Positions 24,062 to 33,453 of a DNA stretch of 64,000 nt are shown here, in pieces. This stretch comes from JANNAT01 sp031384605 (lineage in GTDB: Bacteria; Pseudomonadota; Alphaproteobacteria; Rhodobacterales; Rhodobacteraceae), in the NCBI GenBank assembly GCA_031384605.1, contig JANNAT010000141.1, positions 244,995-308,994 of the forward strand. Reading direction: 5' to 3'. The translations under genes and the position numbers were made by a program. The stretch's first letter is position 1. Each line of letters begins with the position of its first letter. A model generated the notes under the pieces. It worked only from the letters and a program-made list of their open reading frames with translations. It ran no database searches and was not told where the DNA came from.

Positions 24062-26305
24062 TTACTCGCTTTGGGTGCTTAACCAGTCCATCAAGGCAGG
24101 GCGCACGGTTTCGTCGCCCCGCAGCCGTGCAGCCTCAATCACGTCTCGGGCCGCGCCCAGATCAACCCGGCGCAACAGCGCCTTGACCGGGCCAACAGAG
24201 GCTGGCCGCATCGACAACACCCGCAAACCCATCGCCGCAAAGGCCAGCGCTTCAATCGGGCGCCCCGCGTCTTCGCCACAAAACGACAACCGCGTCGCCG
24301 ACGCCGCACAGCGTTGCACGATCAGTTCCAGAAAATTCAGGAACGATACATTCAGCGTGTCATACCGCTTGCGCACCCGTTCATTTTCGCGGTCAGCCGC
24401 AAAGAAAAACTGCTTAAGATCATTCCCCCCGATCGAAATGAAATCAGCCAGATCAAAAAACGCCTTGGGGGCATAGGCCAAGCTGGGTGTTTCCAGCATC
24501 GCGCCGATTTCCAACTGCTTGGGCACGGCATGTCCCAGGCTTTTCTCGCGGTGAATCTCACGCAGCACATGGCTGCGCGCGGCCATAAACTCGCCGTGTT
24601 CGGCGATGAACGGAAACATCACTGCCAAAGGCCTGCTTTGCGTTGCGCGGATCAAGGCTTGCAGCTGCATACGCAACACGCCCGGCTTGTCCAACCCCAC
24701 GCGAATGGCCCGCCACCCCATTGCGGGGTTCGGCTCGTCTTGTGGCTTCATATAGGGCAGCACTTTGTCCGACCCGATATCCAGGGTGCGAAACGCCACT
24801 GGGCGGCCTTTGGCGGCCTCGATCACGCGTGAGTATAATTGGGCCAATTCATTGCGTTGCGGCATTTTATTGCGGACCAAAAACTGCAATTCGGTGCGAA
24901 ACAGGCCAACGCCTTCGGCCCCCGACCCTTCAAGACTGGGCAGATCGGCCATCAGGCCTGCGTTCATCAACAGCGTAATTGTCACCCCGTCGCGCGTGGT
25001 CGCAGGCAGATCGCGCAGGGATGCATAGCGCTGCTGGGCCGCCGCCTGCATCGCGATCTTGTCGCGAAATGACCGCGCCACGGTTTCTTCGGGCCGCAGA
25101 TGCGCCAGCCCCTGATCACCGTCGACCAATATCGCATCACCGTTCAGCGCCTCAGACGTGATGCGGGCCGCGTTTATCACCAAGGGGATCGCCAGCGCGC
25201 GCGCCACAATCGCCGCGTGGCTGCCGACAGAGCCTTCTTCCAGCACCACGCCCTTCAACTTGCGGCCATATTCCAGCAATTCCGCAGGCCCGATATTGCG
25301 CGCGATCAATACCGGGTTTTCCGGCATCAGCGCCCCGGTATCGCGGCCTTGCCCGGTCAGAATGCGCAAAAGCCGGTTGGAAAGATCATCAAGATCATGC
25401 AGCCGTTCGCGCAAATAGGCATCGGGCACTTGCTCCATCCGGTTGCGCGCGGCGGATTGTTCTTTTTCCACGGCCGCCTCGGCAGATAAGCCGCGCTGAA
25501 TGTCTTCCTCCATCCGGCGCAGCCAGCCGCGCGAATGGGCAAACATGCGATACGCCTCAAGCACCTGCTTTTGCTCTTTGTCCAATGACACAGCACCCAG
25601 CAGATCATCGACCGATACCCGCAATTCCCCCACCGCCGCGCGGATGCGGTCAATTTCGGTCAAGGGATCATCGGCCACCGGATTGGTCACCACCACGCGC
25701 GGCTCGTGCAGCCAGACGCGGCCTTCGGCAGCACCTTCCTGGCCCACATTGCCGCGAAACATCACCGGTTGTTTGTGCCGGGCGGCCATCGCCGGATCAT
25801 CACCCGAAAACGCGCCCAATTCGGTCATCTCGGCCAGCACCATCGCCACCACGTCAAGCGCATAGATATCGTCTTCGGAATAAAGCCGGGCGGCCTTGGA
25901 TTGCACCACCAATACGCCCAGCTTTTCACCAACCCGTTGAATGGGCACACCCAGAAAGCTGGAATACAGCTCTTCGCCGGTTTCCGGCATAAACCGAAAG
26001 CCTTTTTCCGACGGCGCATCGGCGGTGTTCACCGGCTGTCCCAACCGCGCCACCCGGCCAACCAGCCCTTCGCCCAACCGCATCCGGGTCTGGTGAACCG
26101 CCGCGCGTTTCAACCCTTCGGTGGCACATAATTCCAACGTATCCGCATCGCGGAACAGATAGATTGAACACACTTCAGTGCCCATACTGTCGGCGATCAA
26201 ATGCGTGATGCTGTCCAGCCGTTCCTGCCCCTTGGTGTTGGTCCCCAACACATCGCGCAGGCGGCGCAGCAGTTTCCGGCTGTCACTTTCAGAGCGTTCT
26301 GGCAT
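24062..26305 (-). CDS. ptsP: PtsP, phosphoenolpyruvate phosphotransferase of the nitrogen PTS
   Basis: A 747-residue enzyme I-Ntr that passes phosphate from PEP to NPr in the regulatory nitrogen PTS. An N-terminal GAF domain (about 15-165), a PEP-utiliser N-terminal helical domain (about 185-310), the mobile phospho-histidine domain with GSHAAIVARAL (His363), and a C-terminal PEP-binding barrel with EGVGLFRTELQFL, EIGAMLETPS and the catalytic Cys in LSFCGEDAGRP. The length and domain order are normal. NPr and EIIA-Ntr genes are not in the window. Confidence 0.97.
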   Translation of the reverse strand: MPERSESDSRKLLRRLRDVLGTNTKGQERLDSITHLIADSMGTEVCSIYLFRDADTLELCATEGLKRAAVHQTRMRLGEGLVGRVARLGQPVNTADAPSEKGFRFMPETGEELYSSFLGVPIQRVGEKLGVLVVQSKAARLYSEDDIYALDVVAMVLAEMTELGAFSGDDPAMAARHKQPVMFRGNVGQEGAAEGRVWLHEPRVVVTNPVADDPLTEIDRIRAAVGELRVSVDDLLGAVSLDKEQKQVLEAYRMFAHSRGWLRRMEEDIQRGLSAEAAVEKEQSAARNRMEQVPDAYLRERLHDLDDLSNRLLRILTGQGRDTGALMPENPVLIARNIGPAELLEYGRKLKGVVLEEGSVGSHAAIVARALAIPLVINAARITSEALNGDAILVDGDQGLAHLRPEETVARSFRDKIAMQAAAQQRYASLRDLPATTRDGVTITLLMNAGLMADLPSLEGSGAEGVGLFRTELQFLVRNKMPQRNELAQLYSRVIEAAKGRPVAFRTLDIGSDKVLPYMKPQDEPNPAMGWRAIRVGLDKPGVLRMQLQALIRATQSRPLAVMFPFIAEHGEFMAARSHVLREIHREKSLGHAVPKQLEIGAMLETPSLAYAPKAFFDLADFISIGGNDLKQFFFAADRENERVRKRYDTLNVSFLNFLELIVQRCAASATRLSFCGEDAGRPIEALAFAAMGLRVLSMRPASVGPVKALLRRVDLGAARDVIEAARLRGDETVRPALMDWLSTQSE

Positions 26306-26466
26306 CGGTCATCCCTGAATGTTCTTTCTGCCCTTAAAGCATAGGACGCGGCGAAACGGAACCGGGGATGTGGGGTGGACGATAGGCGAGCTGATCGGCG
26401 CTGGGAGTCCAAAGGAGGCAGTCGACGACAGTGCAGCGATATCGAACCTAGGGTGTTTGTCAGTGC

Positions 26467-27639
26467 TCATCCGTCCAGATAAACTGGTCGGCTGGTCAGC
26501 GTGACTGTCCGGCCCGCCACCTCTGCTTCATGCGGCTCACCTGCGGTCCAGATGGCGATCCAGCGGCGCCTCTCGCCTTCGAAGACCAGCGCTACGTCGC
26601 CCTTGGCCGCCGGCAGCGCCTCGCGGAACCGCATACCGACAAGGCGCGCGTTCATCTCACGTAAGGCATGGTAGGCCGCTTTGGGCGAATGGTCGGCCCG
26701 CGCGATGCCGTAGGTGCGTTCTTCTTGGGGCACATAGTCTTCGGTGCGGTCCACGGCGACATAGGCGATCGACAGGGGCACGCCCAGGCTAAGGTTGATC
26801 AGGAACATCCGCACCAGCACGTCGGCCTGCAACGCGTCGGACACGAACTCATTGGTGGCAAAGCCCCATTCGGTTGACACGACGGGCAGCTTGCCGCCCC
26901 CGGCGGCGACATCCACCATTGCGCGCACTTTTTCATAATCTGGTGTCACAACTTCAGGGTCGACATAGGGGTGGATGCTGATGGCGTCGACCAAACCCGC
27001 AAGCCCGTCGTCAAGGCAAGCCTGAAGGAAGGCGAGGTCCAGCACCGGCTCTCCCACCTTGTGGCCAAGGGCTGGGCCGATGATCGCCGCACCGGGTTGG
27101 GAGCGCCGGATCGCCCCGGCGGTGGCGCGGGCAAGGGCCATGTATTCGGCCGGGTTTTCGCGCGGTTCCCAAAAGTTGGCGCGGTTCGGCTCATTCCAGA
27201 TCTCCCAGATCGGTTGGGCATCACGGTAGCGCGTCGCTGCGGCAGCGGCGAAGGTGGTGAAGGCCTGCATTTCGATATAGGTGGTGACACCCTCCATCCA
27301 GCGACCGCCGTAGACATCGGGGTTGTTGAAGCCAAGAATGAACAGGGGCCGCAGCCCGCGCGCACGCAGCCCTGCCACAAAGGGATCCCATCGCGACCAG
27401 TCAAGCACATGGCGCTGCGTTTCCACGTCCGACCAGAACAGATCGGTGCGCACGAAGGTAAAACCCGCACCCGCACAGACATCAAGCGTCGCTTCGGAAA
27501 GATCATGAACCGCGATGCCAAACCCATGGCCCAGCCCCGCGATCCAAGGGGCCGACTGTTCCTGCGCGCTTGCAGGCCAGATAACCAAGGGTGCGGCGGC
27601 CAGCCCGCCTGCGGCTTGGATAAAGCGTCGACGGTGCAT
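26467..27639 (-). CDS. Tat-exported glycoside hydrolase (clan GH-A type)
   Basis: A 390-residue predicted glycosidase with a TIM-barrel fold. The N-terminus MHRRRFIQAAGGLAAAPLVIWPASAQ is a Tat signal in character (Arg-Arg-Arg-Phe, hydrophobic core, AxA site), so export in folded form is expected. The acid/base Glu is in WEIWNEPN (Glu150) and the nucleophile in STEWGF (Glu257), the clan A spacing seen in GH5/GH39-like enzymes; the polysaccharide substrate cannot be told. GGAG 7 bases before the second ATG sets the start. Codon use is more strongly G/C-biased than in the neighbouring 27.8 kb gene. Confidence 0.8.
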   Translation of the reverse strand: MHRRRFIQAAGGLAAAPLVIWPASAQEQSAPWIAGLGHGFGIAVHDLSEATLDVCAGAGFTFVRTDLFWSDVETQRHVLDWSRWDPFVAGLRARGLRPLFILGFNNPDVYGGRWMEGVTTYIEMQAFTTFAAAAATRYRDAQPIWEIWNEPNRANFWEPRENPAEYMALARATAGAIRRSQPGAAIIGPALGHKVGEPVLDLAFLQACLDDGLAGLVDAISIHPYVDPEVVTPDYEKVRAMVDVAAGGGKLPVVSTEWGFATNEFVSDALQADVLVRMFLINLSLGVPLSIAYVAVDRTEDYVPQEERTYGIARADHSPKAAYHALREMNARLVGMRFREALPAAKGDVALVFEGERRRWIAIWTAGEPHEAEVAGRTVTLTSRPVYLDG

Positions 27640-27811
27640 GTCAGGCTCCATAGGTCATGCCAGTTTAGGAATCGGGTGGCCAAGTGGCAAGACCGACACG
27701 CACGCGCGGATGGCGGTAGGAAACAAGCAGCACCTCAAACTCTGCAAACCATGCCCCAATTTTTGCCACACTGCGGTGCGCTACTCCGCAGCAAACTTAC
27801 GGTTAAATAAA

Positions 27812-28468
27812 ATGAAACTCAGTCTTTTTTCTTTGGCATGCTGTCTTTTGATTGCGGTGGTTCCGCCTGCTTTCGCGTCTCCGCAAACCGACGCGGATTA
27901 TATTGCCGCCCATTTCGTTGAGGCCGACGACTTCAAGACAACCTTGCGCGATATGGGGGTGAAAGCATACGCGACCACGTTGGCGACTGCCCTTTCGACG
28001 CGGTCGGTAAAGATCAAGGACCACGACGGATTTATCGCTTTACTGCCCGCTTCCTTTTCCGATGAACTTTTTGATCGCCTTCAGAAGACTGTTTCAGACC
28101 GATTGGTTCAAAGCTGGGAGCCGGCACAACTAGAATCCGCTGCTGATTACCTGCGACAAAGACCCCCTGAGTCACCTGTTGTTCGGTCAGATGCAAATGC
28201 AGGTTTGGGCAACAAAGTTTTTACTATAGTAGAGTTTAAGCAGGAAATTTCTGGTCTTCAGAAGGATGATACCTTCAAGGATGAGATCGCACTGACGGCT
28301 ATCGGTGTCATGCTGATTTCGCTGATGGTGCAAGAAACGAGTAAGATCGACATCGACCTTAAGGCACCATATCTGGCTGACATGCTTGAAGTGGACGGCG
28401 TTTTCAGCTTTCCGAACCGTATTGTGCGTAACGATTTGATCCGCGAACTGCGCAGCGCCAATCCATAG
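27812..28468 (+). CDS. Exported protein of unknown function
   Basis: A 218-residue protein with a signal peptide (MKLSLFSLACCLLIAVVPPAFA, then SPQ) and a helical mature part; FSDELFDRLQKTVSDRLVQSWEPAQLESAADYLRQR is loosely like DUF2059 proteins, but I would not assign it. The frame is open far upstream, but a signal peptide follows this ATG and the preceding sequence is A+T-rich. No good Shine-Dalgarno is visible. The stop codon lies inside a tandem duplication of the 13-mer AGCGCCAATCCAT (28454-28479). It is divergent from the glycosidase gene and shares a 170-base intergenic region with it. Confidence 0.65.
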   Translation: MKLSLFSLACCLLIAVVPPAFASPQTDADYIAAHFVEADDFKTTLRDMGVKAYATTLATALSTRSVKIKDHDGFIALLPASFSDELFDRLQKTVSDRLVQSWEPAQLESAADYLRQRPPESPVVRSDANAGLGNKVFTIVEFKQEISGLQKDDTFKDEIALTAIGVMLISLMVQETSKIDIDLKAPYLADMLEVDGVFSFPNRIVRNDLIRELRSANP

Positions 28469-28578
28469 CGCCAATCCATAGCGCGGATCAGGGGTTGCGT
28501 GGGGATCGTCGCACCTTTGCGGTGAACGATCACCTCGTCCGGCATCACCGCCATCCGCTACCCGCGATCAATTCGCCC

Positions 28579-29835
28579 TCAGGACTTCTCCAACTCAAAC
28601 GCATCGTGCAAGGCCTGAACCGCCAGTTCCATGTATTTCCGGTCAATCAGCACGGAAATCTTGATCTCGGACGTCGCGATCACCTTGATGTTGATATTTT
28701 CCGCAGACAACGCTGCAAACATCGTGGCAGCCACCCCTGCGTGGCTGCGCATGCCGATGCCCACGACGGAAATTTTGGCGACATCGCTGTCAACCACCAG
28801 ATCGTCATAGCTGATGGTGCCTGCGGCCACGGCGTCTTCCATCGCGCGGCGGGCGCGGGCGACCTGATTGGTGGGGCAGGAAAACGTCATGTCGGTCGTG
28901 GCACCCTTGGCACTGCCCGCCGCGAATTCCGATATGTTTTGCACGATCATATCGACGTTGACGCCGGCATCGGCCAGCGGGCCAAAGATGGCGGCGGCGA
29001 TGCCGGGGCGGTCTTCGACGCGCACCAGCGTTACTTTGGCTTCATCGCGGGAATAGGCGACGCCCGACACAACTTTCGATTCCATAATCTCATCCTCGTC
29101 GCAAACCAGCGTTCCTGAACTTTCATCCGTGTCTTCAAATGACGACAGCACCCGCAGCCGCACTTTATAGCGCATCGCCAGTTCAACCGACCGGGTTTGC
29201 AGCACTTTCGCGCCCAAGGATGCCAGTTCCAGCATTTCTTCAAAGGCGATCTTGGTCAGCTTGCGCGCTTTGGGCGATATGCGCGGATCGGTGGTATAGA
29301 TGCCATCGACATCGGTATAAATATCGCAGCGTTCCGCCGCAAAAGCCGCCGCAAAGGCCACCGCCGTGGTATCAGACCCGCCGCGCCCCAAGGTGGTAAT
29401 CCGCCCTTCGGCCGACACGCCCTGAAACCCAGCAACAACCGCCACCTTGAAACCTTCGGCGAATTTCGCGTCAATATGATCACGCGGGATCGAGATAAAC
29501 CGCGCCGATGAATGTGCCGATGTGGTGTTGATCGGCACTTGCCAACCTTGCCAGCTGCGCGCGGGCACATCCATTTCCTGCAAAGTCAACGCCATCAGCC
29601 CGGCAGTGACATTCTCGCCTGATGAGACAATCGCATCATATTCGCGGGCGTCAAACAACGGTGATGTGGATTCGACCCAACCCACCAACTCATTGGTTTT
29701 GCCCGACATTGCCGAAACGATAACAATAACATCATAGCCGCGCGCCACTTCGCGTTTGACCTTTTTTGCGGCATTTTCGATGCGCGCAAGATCGGCCACT
29801 GACGTGCCGCCAAATTTCATTACCAGAAGCGGCAT
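28579..29835 (-). CDS. lysC: Aspartate kinase
   Basis: A 418-residue kinase that phosphorylates aspartate, the first step to lysine, threonine and methionine. The N-terminal kinase domain starts PLLVMKFGGTSVADLARI and contains VAGFQGVSAEGRITTLGRGGSDTTAVA; two C-terminal ACT domains (about 265-418) carry feedback control by lysine and/or threonine. The length is typical of alphaproteobacterial monofunctional LysC. The gene stands alone; thrC and metZ, which use the same pathway, lie elsewhere in the window. Confidence 0.97.
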   Translation of the reverse strand: MPLLVMKFGGTSVADLARIENAAKKVKREVARGYDVIVIVSAMSGKTNELVGWVESTSPLFDAREYDAIVSSGENVTAGLMALTLQEMDVPARSWQGWQVPINTTSAHSSARFISIPRDHIDAKFAEGFKVAVVAGFQGVSAEGRITTLGRGGSDTTAVAFAAAFAAERCDIYTDVDGIYTTDPRISPKARKLTKIAFEEMLELASLGAKVLQTRSVELAMRYKVRLRVLSSFEDTDESSGTLVCDEDEIMESKVVSGVAYSRDEAKVTLVRVEDRPGIAAAIFGPLADAGVNVDMIVQNISEFAAGSAKGATTDMTFSCPTNQVARARRAMEDAVAAGTISYDDLVVDSDVAKISVVGIGMRSHAGVAATMFAALSAENINIKVIATSEIKISVLIDRKYMELAVQALHDAFELEKS

Positions 29836-29932
29836 GGTTTAACTCCGCTGCCCAAAGCCCCGAATTATTGGCCTTCTAAGCGGGCAGGCGGATGGGTGCA
29901 AGGGGGCGGGGTGTGATCCCCGCCCGCCAGCT

Positions 29933-31966
29933 TTATGCGCCGATCACGCCCGCATCATCGCGGGTGATCACCAAAGTGGCAGACCGTGGCACCGTGCCGT
30001 TGTAATCGGGGAAACCTGATCCGAATTTACCGGCGGCAAAATCTTCGGCACTGGCATGGCCACCCGGATGCTGCACGTTGACAAACATCGTTTTGCCATC
30101 GGGCGTCAGCGAGATGCCGGTGATTTCCTGCCCATGCGGGCCTGTCAGAAAGCGGCGGATCTCACCGGTTTGCGGATCAGCGGCCAGCATGGCGTTCATG
30201 CCGAAATCCTTCAGCGGGCCTTCGTAATCCGGGCCAATATCGCCCATATCGGTTTGGATCCACAGACGAGAGTTCTGATCGCACCAGATGCCATCGGGGC
30301 AGGCAAAGATATTATCATCGCCCAAGGTCAGGTCGTTGAAGGTCGAGGATTGCTTGGCATTTCCCGCCATCACAAACAATTCCCACGCGAATTTGGTGTC
30401 GGCGTGGTTTTGATCGGCGTATTTCCAACGCACGATCTGGCCAAAGACGTTTTCGGCGCGTGGGTTCACGGCATCCACTTGCGTCAGATCGCGGCGGTTG
30501 TTGTTGGTGAGGGTGAAGTAAACCTCACCCGTGGCCGGATCGACGGTGCCCCATTCCGGGCGGTCCATTTTGGTGGCCCCGGCCAGATCGGCGGCCAGAC
30601 GCGTGTTCACCAGAATATCGGCCAGATTGGCAAAGCCAGCTTCGGGCGTCAGGCCATTTTCACCAGGTGCCAGGGCCAGCCAATCGCCCGTGCCATCGGC
30701 ATTGAACCGCGCCACATAAAGCGTGCCCGCATCCAAAAGCGCGCCCGATGCCGTTGCCGGATCGTAACCTTCCGCCGAGACGAATTTATAGATATATTCA
30801 AACCGGGTGTCATCGCCCGAATAACAAACGATGGGCTTGCCTGCGATCGCGGGCGCAAACACGATGCCTTCATGCGCGAACCGGCCCAAAGCGGTGCGTT
30901 TAACGGGAACCGATGCGGGATCATAGGGGTTGAATTCCACCAACCAGCCAAAGGTGTTCGGCTCATTGCGGTAGTCATCCTTCGACGTGGCACCCGTTGC
31001 GGCTGCGTTAAAGCGGGCATATTCATCGGCACCGCCAACGGCTTTTTCCCAGCCATAGCGGGACTCTTCGTTCGAGAGGCCATAGCGTTTTTGTTCGCGC
31101 GGCATCTCTGCATCGGCGTTGATGAAATAGCCCGACCAGTTTTCTTCGGCGGTAATATAAGTGTTCCACGGCGTCGGCCCGCTGGCGCAGTTGTTCAGGG
31201 TGCCGCGTGCGGCAATACCATCGGGGGCATGCTTGGTTACCATATGGGCCGACCCGCGTGCGGGGCCTGCAATTTCCATTGCGGTCAGGCCAGTAATGCG
31301 GCGGTTCATCGGATCTGCAACCACCGACCAACCGTCGGCACCCGCCGTAACCCGCATCACCGTGCAGCCATGACCGTTGATTTCCTTCAATACCTGATCA
31401 GCGTCGCGCAGACCCGCGGCATCAAACACCACCATATCACCGTCAAGCGCTTGGCCTGCCCAAGCGGCGGCATGCAGAAAGCGCGGCTCGATATATTCAT
31501 GGTTGATCACCAGCACACCATCACCCGATGATCCGTCGATCGGATAGAAATGCATGCCATCATGGTGGCTGCCAACTTGCATACCCTGTTCAGTGCCCGA
31601 ATTGGCACCTGATAGATAGGCAGGCATATCGCCCAGAAGGGGCGTTCCCCAAGGGGCCAGCACCTGAACCTTATAACCGGCAGGCACCAGAACCTTGTCT
31701 TCAAAACTGACGGGAATTGCGGTAAAGCCCAGCAGACCGCTGATGGCGGTGGTCTGCGCCAACGCCGCGCGCGGGGTCAGGCTTGCGCCAAACAATCCGG
31801 TTGCAATGGTGGCCAATCCACCGATCAAAAAGCCCCGACGCGACGCGCGCGCCATCGTGATGTCATACATCGTTGGATTGGCCGACGTGTTTGACGGCAC
31901 CTCATCGCCGTGTTCATAAAACGGCGTGGATTTGAAATCGGGATAGTCGCGTTCAAGATCTTTCAT
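29933..31966 (-). CDS. phoX: PhoX-type alkaline phosphatase (Tat-exported)
   Basis: A 677-residue PhoX family (DUF839) phosphatase that releases phosphate from organic esters in the periplasm and uses Ca and Fe rather than Zn. A conserved N-terminal region (DYPDFKSTPFYEHGDEVPSN) precedes a Tat signal with S-R-R-G-F-L-I-G-G and ends PRAALA; the mature beta-propeller contains VNHEYIEPRF and NCASGPTPWNTYITAEENW. GGAG just before a pair of ATGs places the start at MKDLERDY, not at the more distal ATG. A candidate Pho box lies about 120 bases upstream. Confidence 0.92.
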   Translation of the reverse strand: MKDLERDYPDFKSTPFYEHGDEVPSNTSANPTMYDITMARASRRGFLIGGLATIATGLFGASLTPRAALAQTTAISGLLGFTAIPVSFEDKVLVPAGYKVQVLAPWGTPLLGDMPAYLSGANSGTEQGMQVGSHHDGMHFYPIDGSSGDGVLVINHEYIEPRFLHAAAWAGQALDGDMVVFDAAGLRDADQVLKEINGHGCTVMRVTAGADGWSVVADPMNRRITGLTAMEIAGPARGSAHMVTKHAPDGIAARGTLNNCASGPTPWNTYITAEENWSGYFINADAEMPREQKRYGLSNEESRYGWEKAVGGADEYARFNAAATGATSKDDYRNEPNTFGWLVEFNPYDPASVPVKRTALGRFAHEGIVFAPAIAGKPIVCYSGDDTRFEYIYKFVSAEGYDPATASGALLDAGTLYVARFNADGTGDWLALAPGENGLTPEAGFANLADILVNTRLAADLAGATKMDRPEWGTVDPATGEVYFTLTNNNRRDLTQVDAVNPRAENVFGQIVRWKYADQNHADTKFAWELFVMAGNAKQSSTFNDLTLGDDNIFACPDGIWCDQNSRLWIQTDMGDIGPDYEGPLKDFGMNAMLAADPQTGEIRRFLTGPHGQEITGISLTPDGKTMFVNVQHPGGHASAEDFAAGKFGSGFPDYNGTVPRSATLVITRDDAGVIGA

Positions 31967-32084
31967 CATTGGCTCCATCTGTGGCTAACGCGATAAGGCC
32001 TTGGGATGCGCCGAAACACACGCCACCAACAGCCCCTGGTCCAAAGGCTATCGGCGATTCTGGTATCAGCACTGTGTTGGTTCC

Positions 32085-32102
32085 GTGACGCTTTTGTAAC
32101 AA
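32085..32102 (-). promoter_or_regulatory. Candidate Pho box upstream of phoX
   Basis: On the minus strand the sequence TTGTTACAAAAGCGTCAC shows two 7-mers (TTGTTAC and GCGTCAC) separated by four A-rich bases, like the PhoB box CTGTCAT-N4-CTGTCAT. It lies in the gap between purD and phoX and points at phoX. Several positions deviate, so this is a candidate only. Confidence 0.4.
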
Positions 32103-32122
32103 CGCTGGGTTGTTTTTGGACG

Positions 32123-33385
32123 CTACAGCGCCCGCCAACCGATGTCACGGCGACAAAACCCATTGGGCCAGTCTATGCCGTCAACCATCGCATAGGCCCT
32201 TGCGCGCGCTTCGGCCAAGGTTGCCCCACGCGCTGTCAAATTCAAGACCCGGCCGCCATTGGCGGTGATATGGCCATCTATCGCAGCCGTGCCCGCGTGA
32301 AACGCCATATGAGAACTGTCTTCTGGCAACCGGTCCAGCCCATTGATCTGGCTGCCCTTTGCATAGGCCCCCGGATAACCCTTGGCCGCCATCACCACCG
32401 TCAGGGCATGATCATCCGCCCAGTTCACACGGACAGTTTCAAGCCGTCCCTCGGCGCAGGCCAGCAACAAATCCAACGCCTGCCCCCCCAGCCGCATCAT
32501 CAAAACTTGCGTTTCCGGATCGCCAAACCGGGCGTTGTATTCGACCAACCGGCCCTGACCGGCTTCAATCATCAGGCCAGCGAACAGCACGCCTTGATAG
32601 GGCGTGCCGCGCCGGGCCATTTCGGTAATCGTAGGCAAAATGATCTCGCGCATGGCGCGGTCGGCGATGGCTTGGGTCAGCACTGGGGCAGGCGAATAGG
32701 CCCCCATCCCGCCGGTGTTCGGCCCGGTATCGCCATCCCCCACCCGTTTGTGGTCTTGCGCGGTGCCGATGGGCAGGGCGTTCACGCCGTCAGTCAGCAC
32801 GAAAAAGCTGGCCTCTTCGCCAGTCATGAATTCCTCGATCACCACTTGCGTGCCCGCCGCGCCAAACTCTCCTCCAAACATATCGTCGATGGCGGCATGG
32901 GCCTCGGCATCGGTCATCGCCACAATCACGCCTTTGCCCGCAGCCAAGCCATCAGCTTTGATCACAATTGGTGCGGGATGGGTGGACAGGTAGGCACGTG
33001 CCAAGGCGGCATCGCTAAACCGCGCATAGGCGGCTGTGGGTGCGCCGCAGGCATCACAAACAGCCTTGGTAAATCCCTTTGACGCCTCCAATTGTGCCGC
33101 CGCCGCCGATGGCCCGAACGTCAGGACGCCTGCGCTTCGGGTAGCATCCGCTACCCCCGCAGCCAGTGGCCCCTCAGGCCCGATGATCACGAAATCCACC
33201 GCGTTTTGCGCGCAAAATTCCACCACCGCTGCGCCGTCCAGAATATCCAGATCGGCGCATTCGGCCAGCATCGCGATGCCAGCATTGCCCGGCGCCACGA
33301 TCAGCCGGTCCGTCTTGGGGTTCTGTTTCACCGCCCAAGCCAGTGCATGTTCCCGCCCGCCAGACCCAAGGATAAGGATATTCAT
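32123..33385 (-). CDS. purD: Phosphoribosylamine-glycine ligase
   Basis: A 420-residue ATP-grasp enzyme that makes glycinamide ribonucleotide in de novo purine synthesis. It starts MNILILGSGGREHALAW, contains FVIIGPEGPLAAGVAD, the ATP-grasp core PIVIKADGLAAGKGVIVA, and YNARFGDPETQVLMMRL at the metal site. Twenty upstream in-frame codons are unlike the family and overlap the xseA promoter region, so the inner ATG is used. It is divergent from xseA, with 68 bases between starts. Confidence 0.97.
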   Translation of the reverse strand: MNILILGSGGREHALAWAVKQNPKTDRLIVAPGNAGIAMLAECADLDILDGAAVVEFCAQNAVDFVIIGPEGPLAAGVADATRSAGVLTFGPSAAAAQLEASKGFTKAVCDACGAPTAAYARFSDAALARAYLSTHPAPIVIKADGLAAGKGVIVAMTDAEAHAAIDDMFGGEFGAAGTQVVIEEFMTGEEASFFVLTDGVNALPIGTAQDHKRVGDGDTGPNTGGMGAYSPAPVLTQAIADRAMREIILPTITEMARRGTPYQGVLFAGLMIEAGQGRLVEYNARFGDPETQVLMMRLGGQALDLLLACAEGRLETVRVNWADDHALTVVMAAKGYPGAYAKGSQINGLDRLPEDSSHMAFHAGTAAIDGHITANGGRVLNLTARGATLAEARARAYAMVDGIDWPNGFCRRDIGWRAL

Positions 33386-33453
33386 GCGTGCCCCCGCTTG
33401 GCGTTTGATCCCTTGCGTTCTAAGGTCTGGCATCCGGTCACACAAGGTTGCCC

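Noticed and set aside
30056..31531. 491-codon open frame on the plus strand
   Set aside because: It is antisense to phoX, which has a Tat signal and full family similarity; the frame has no motif of its own.
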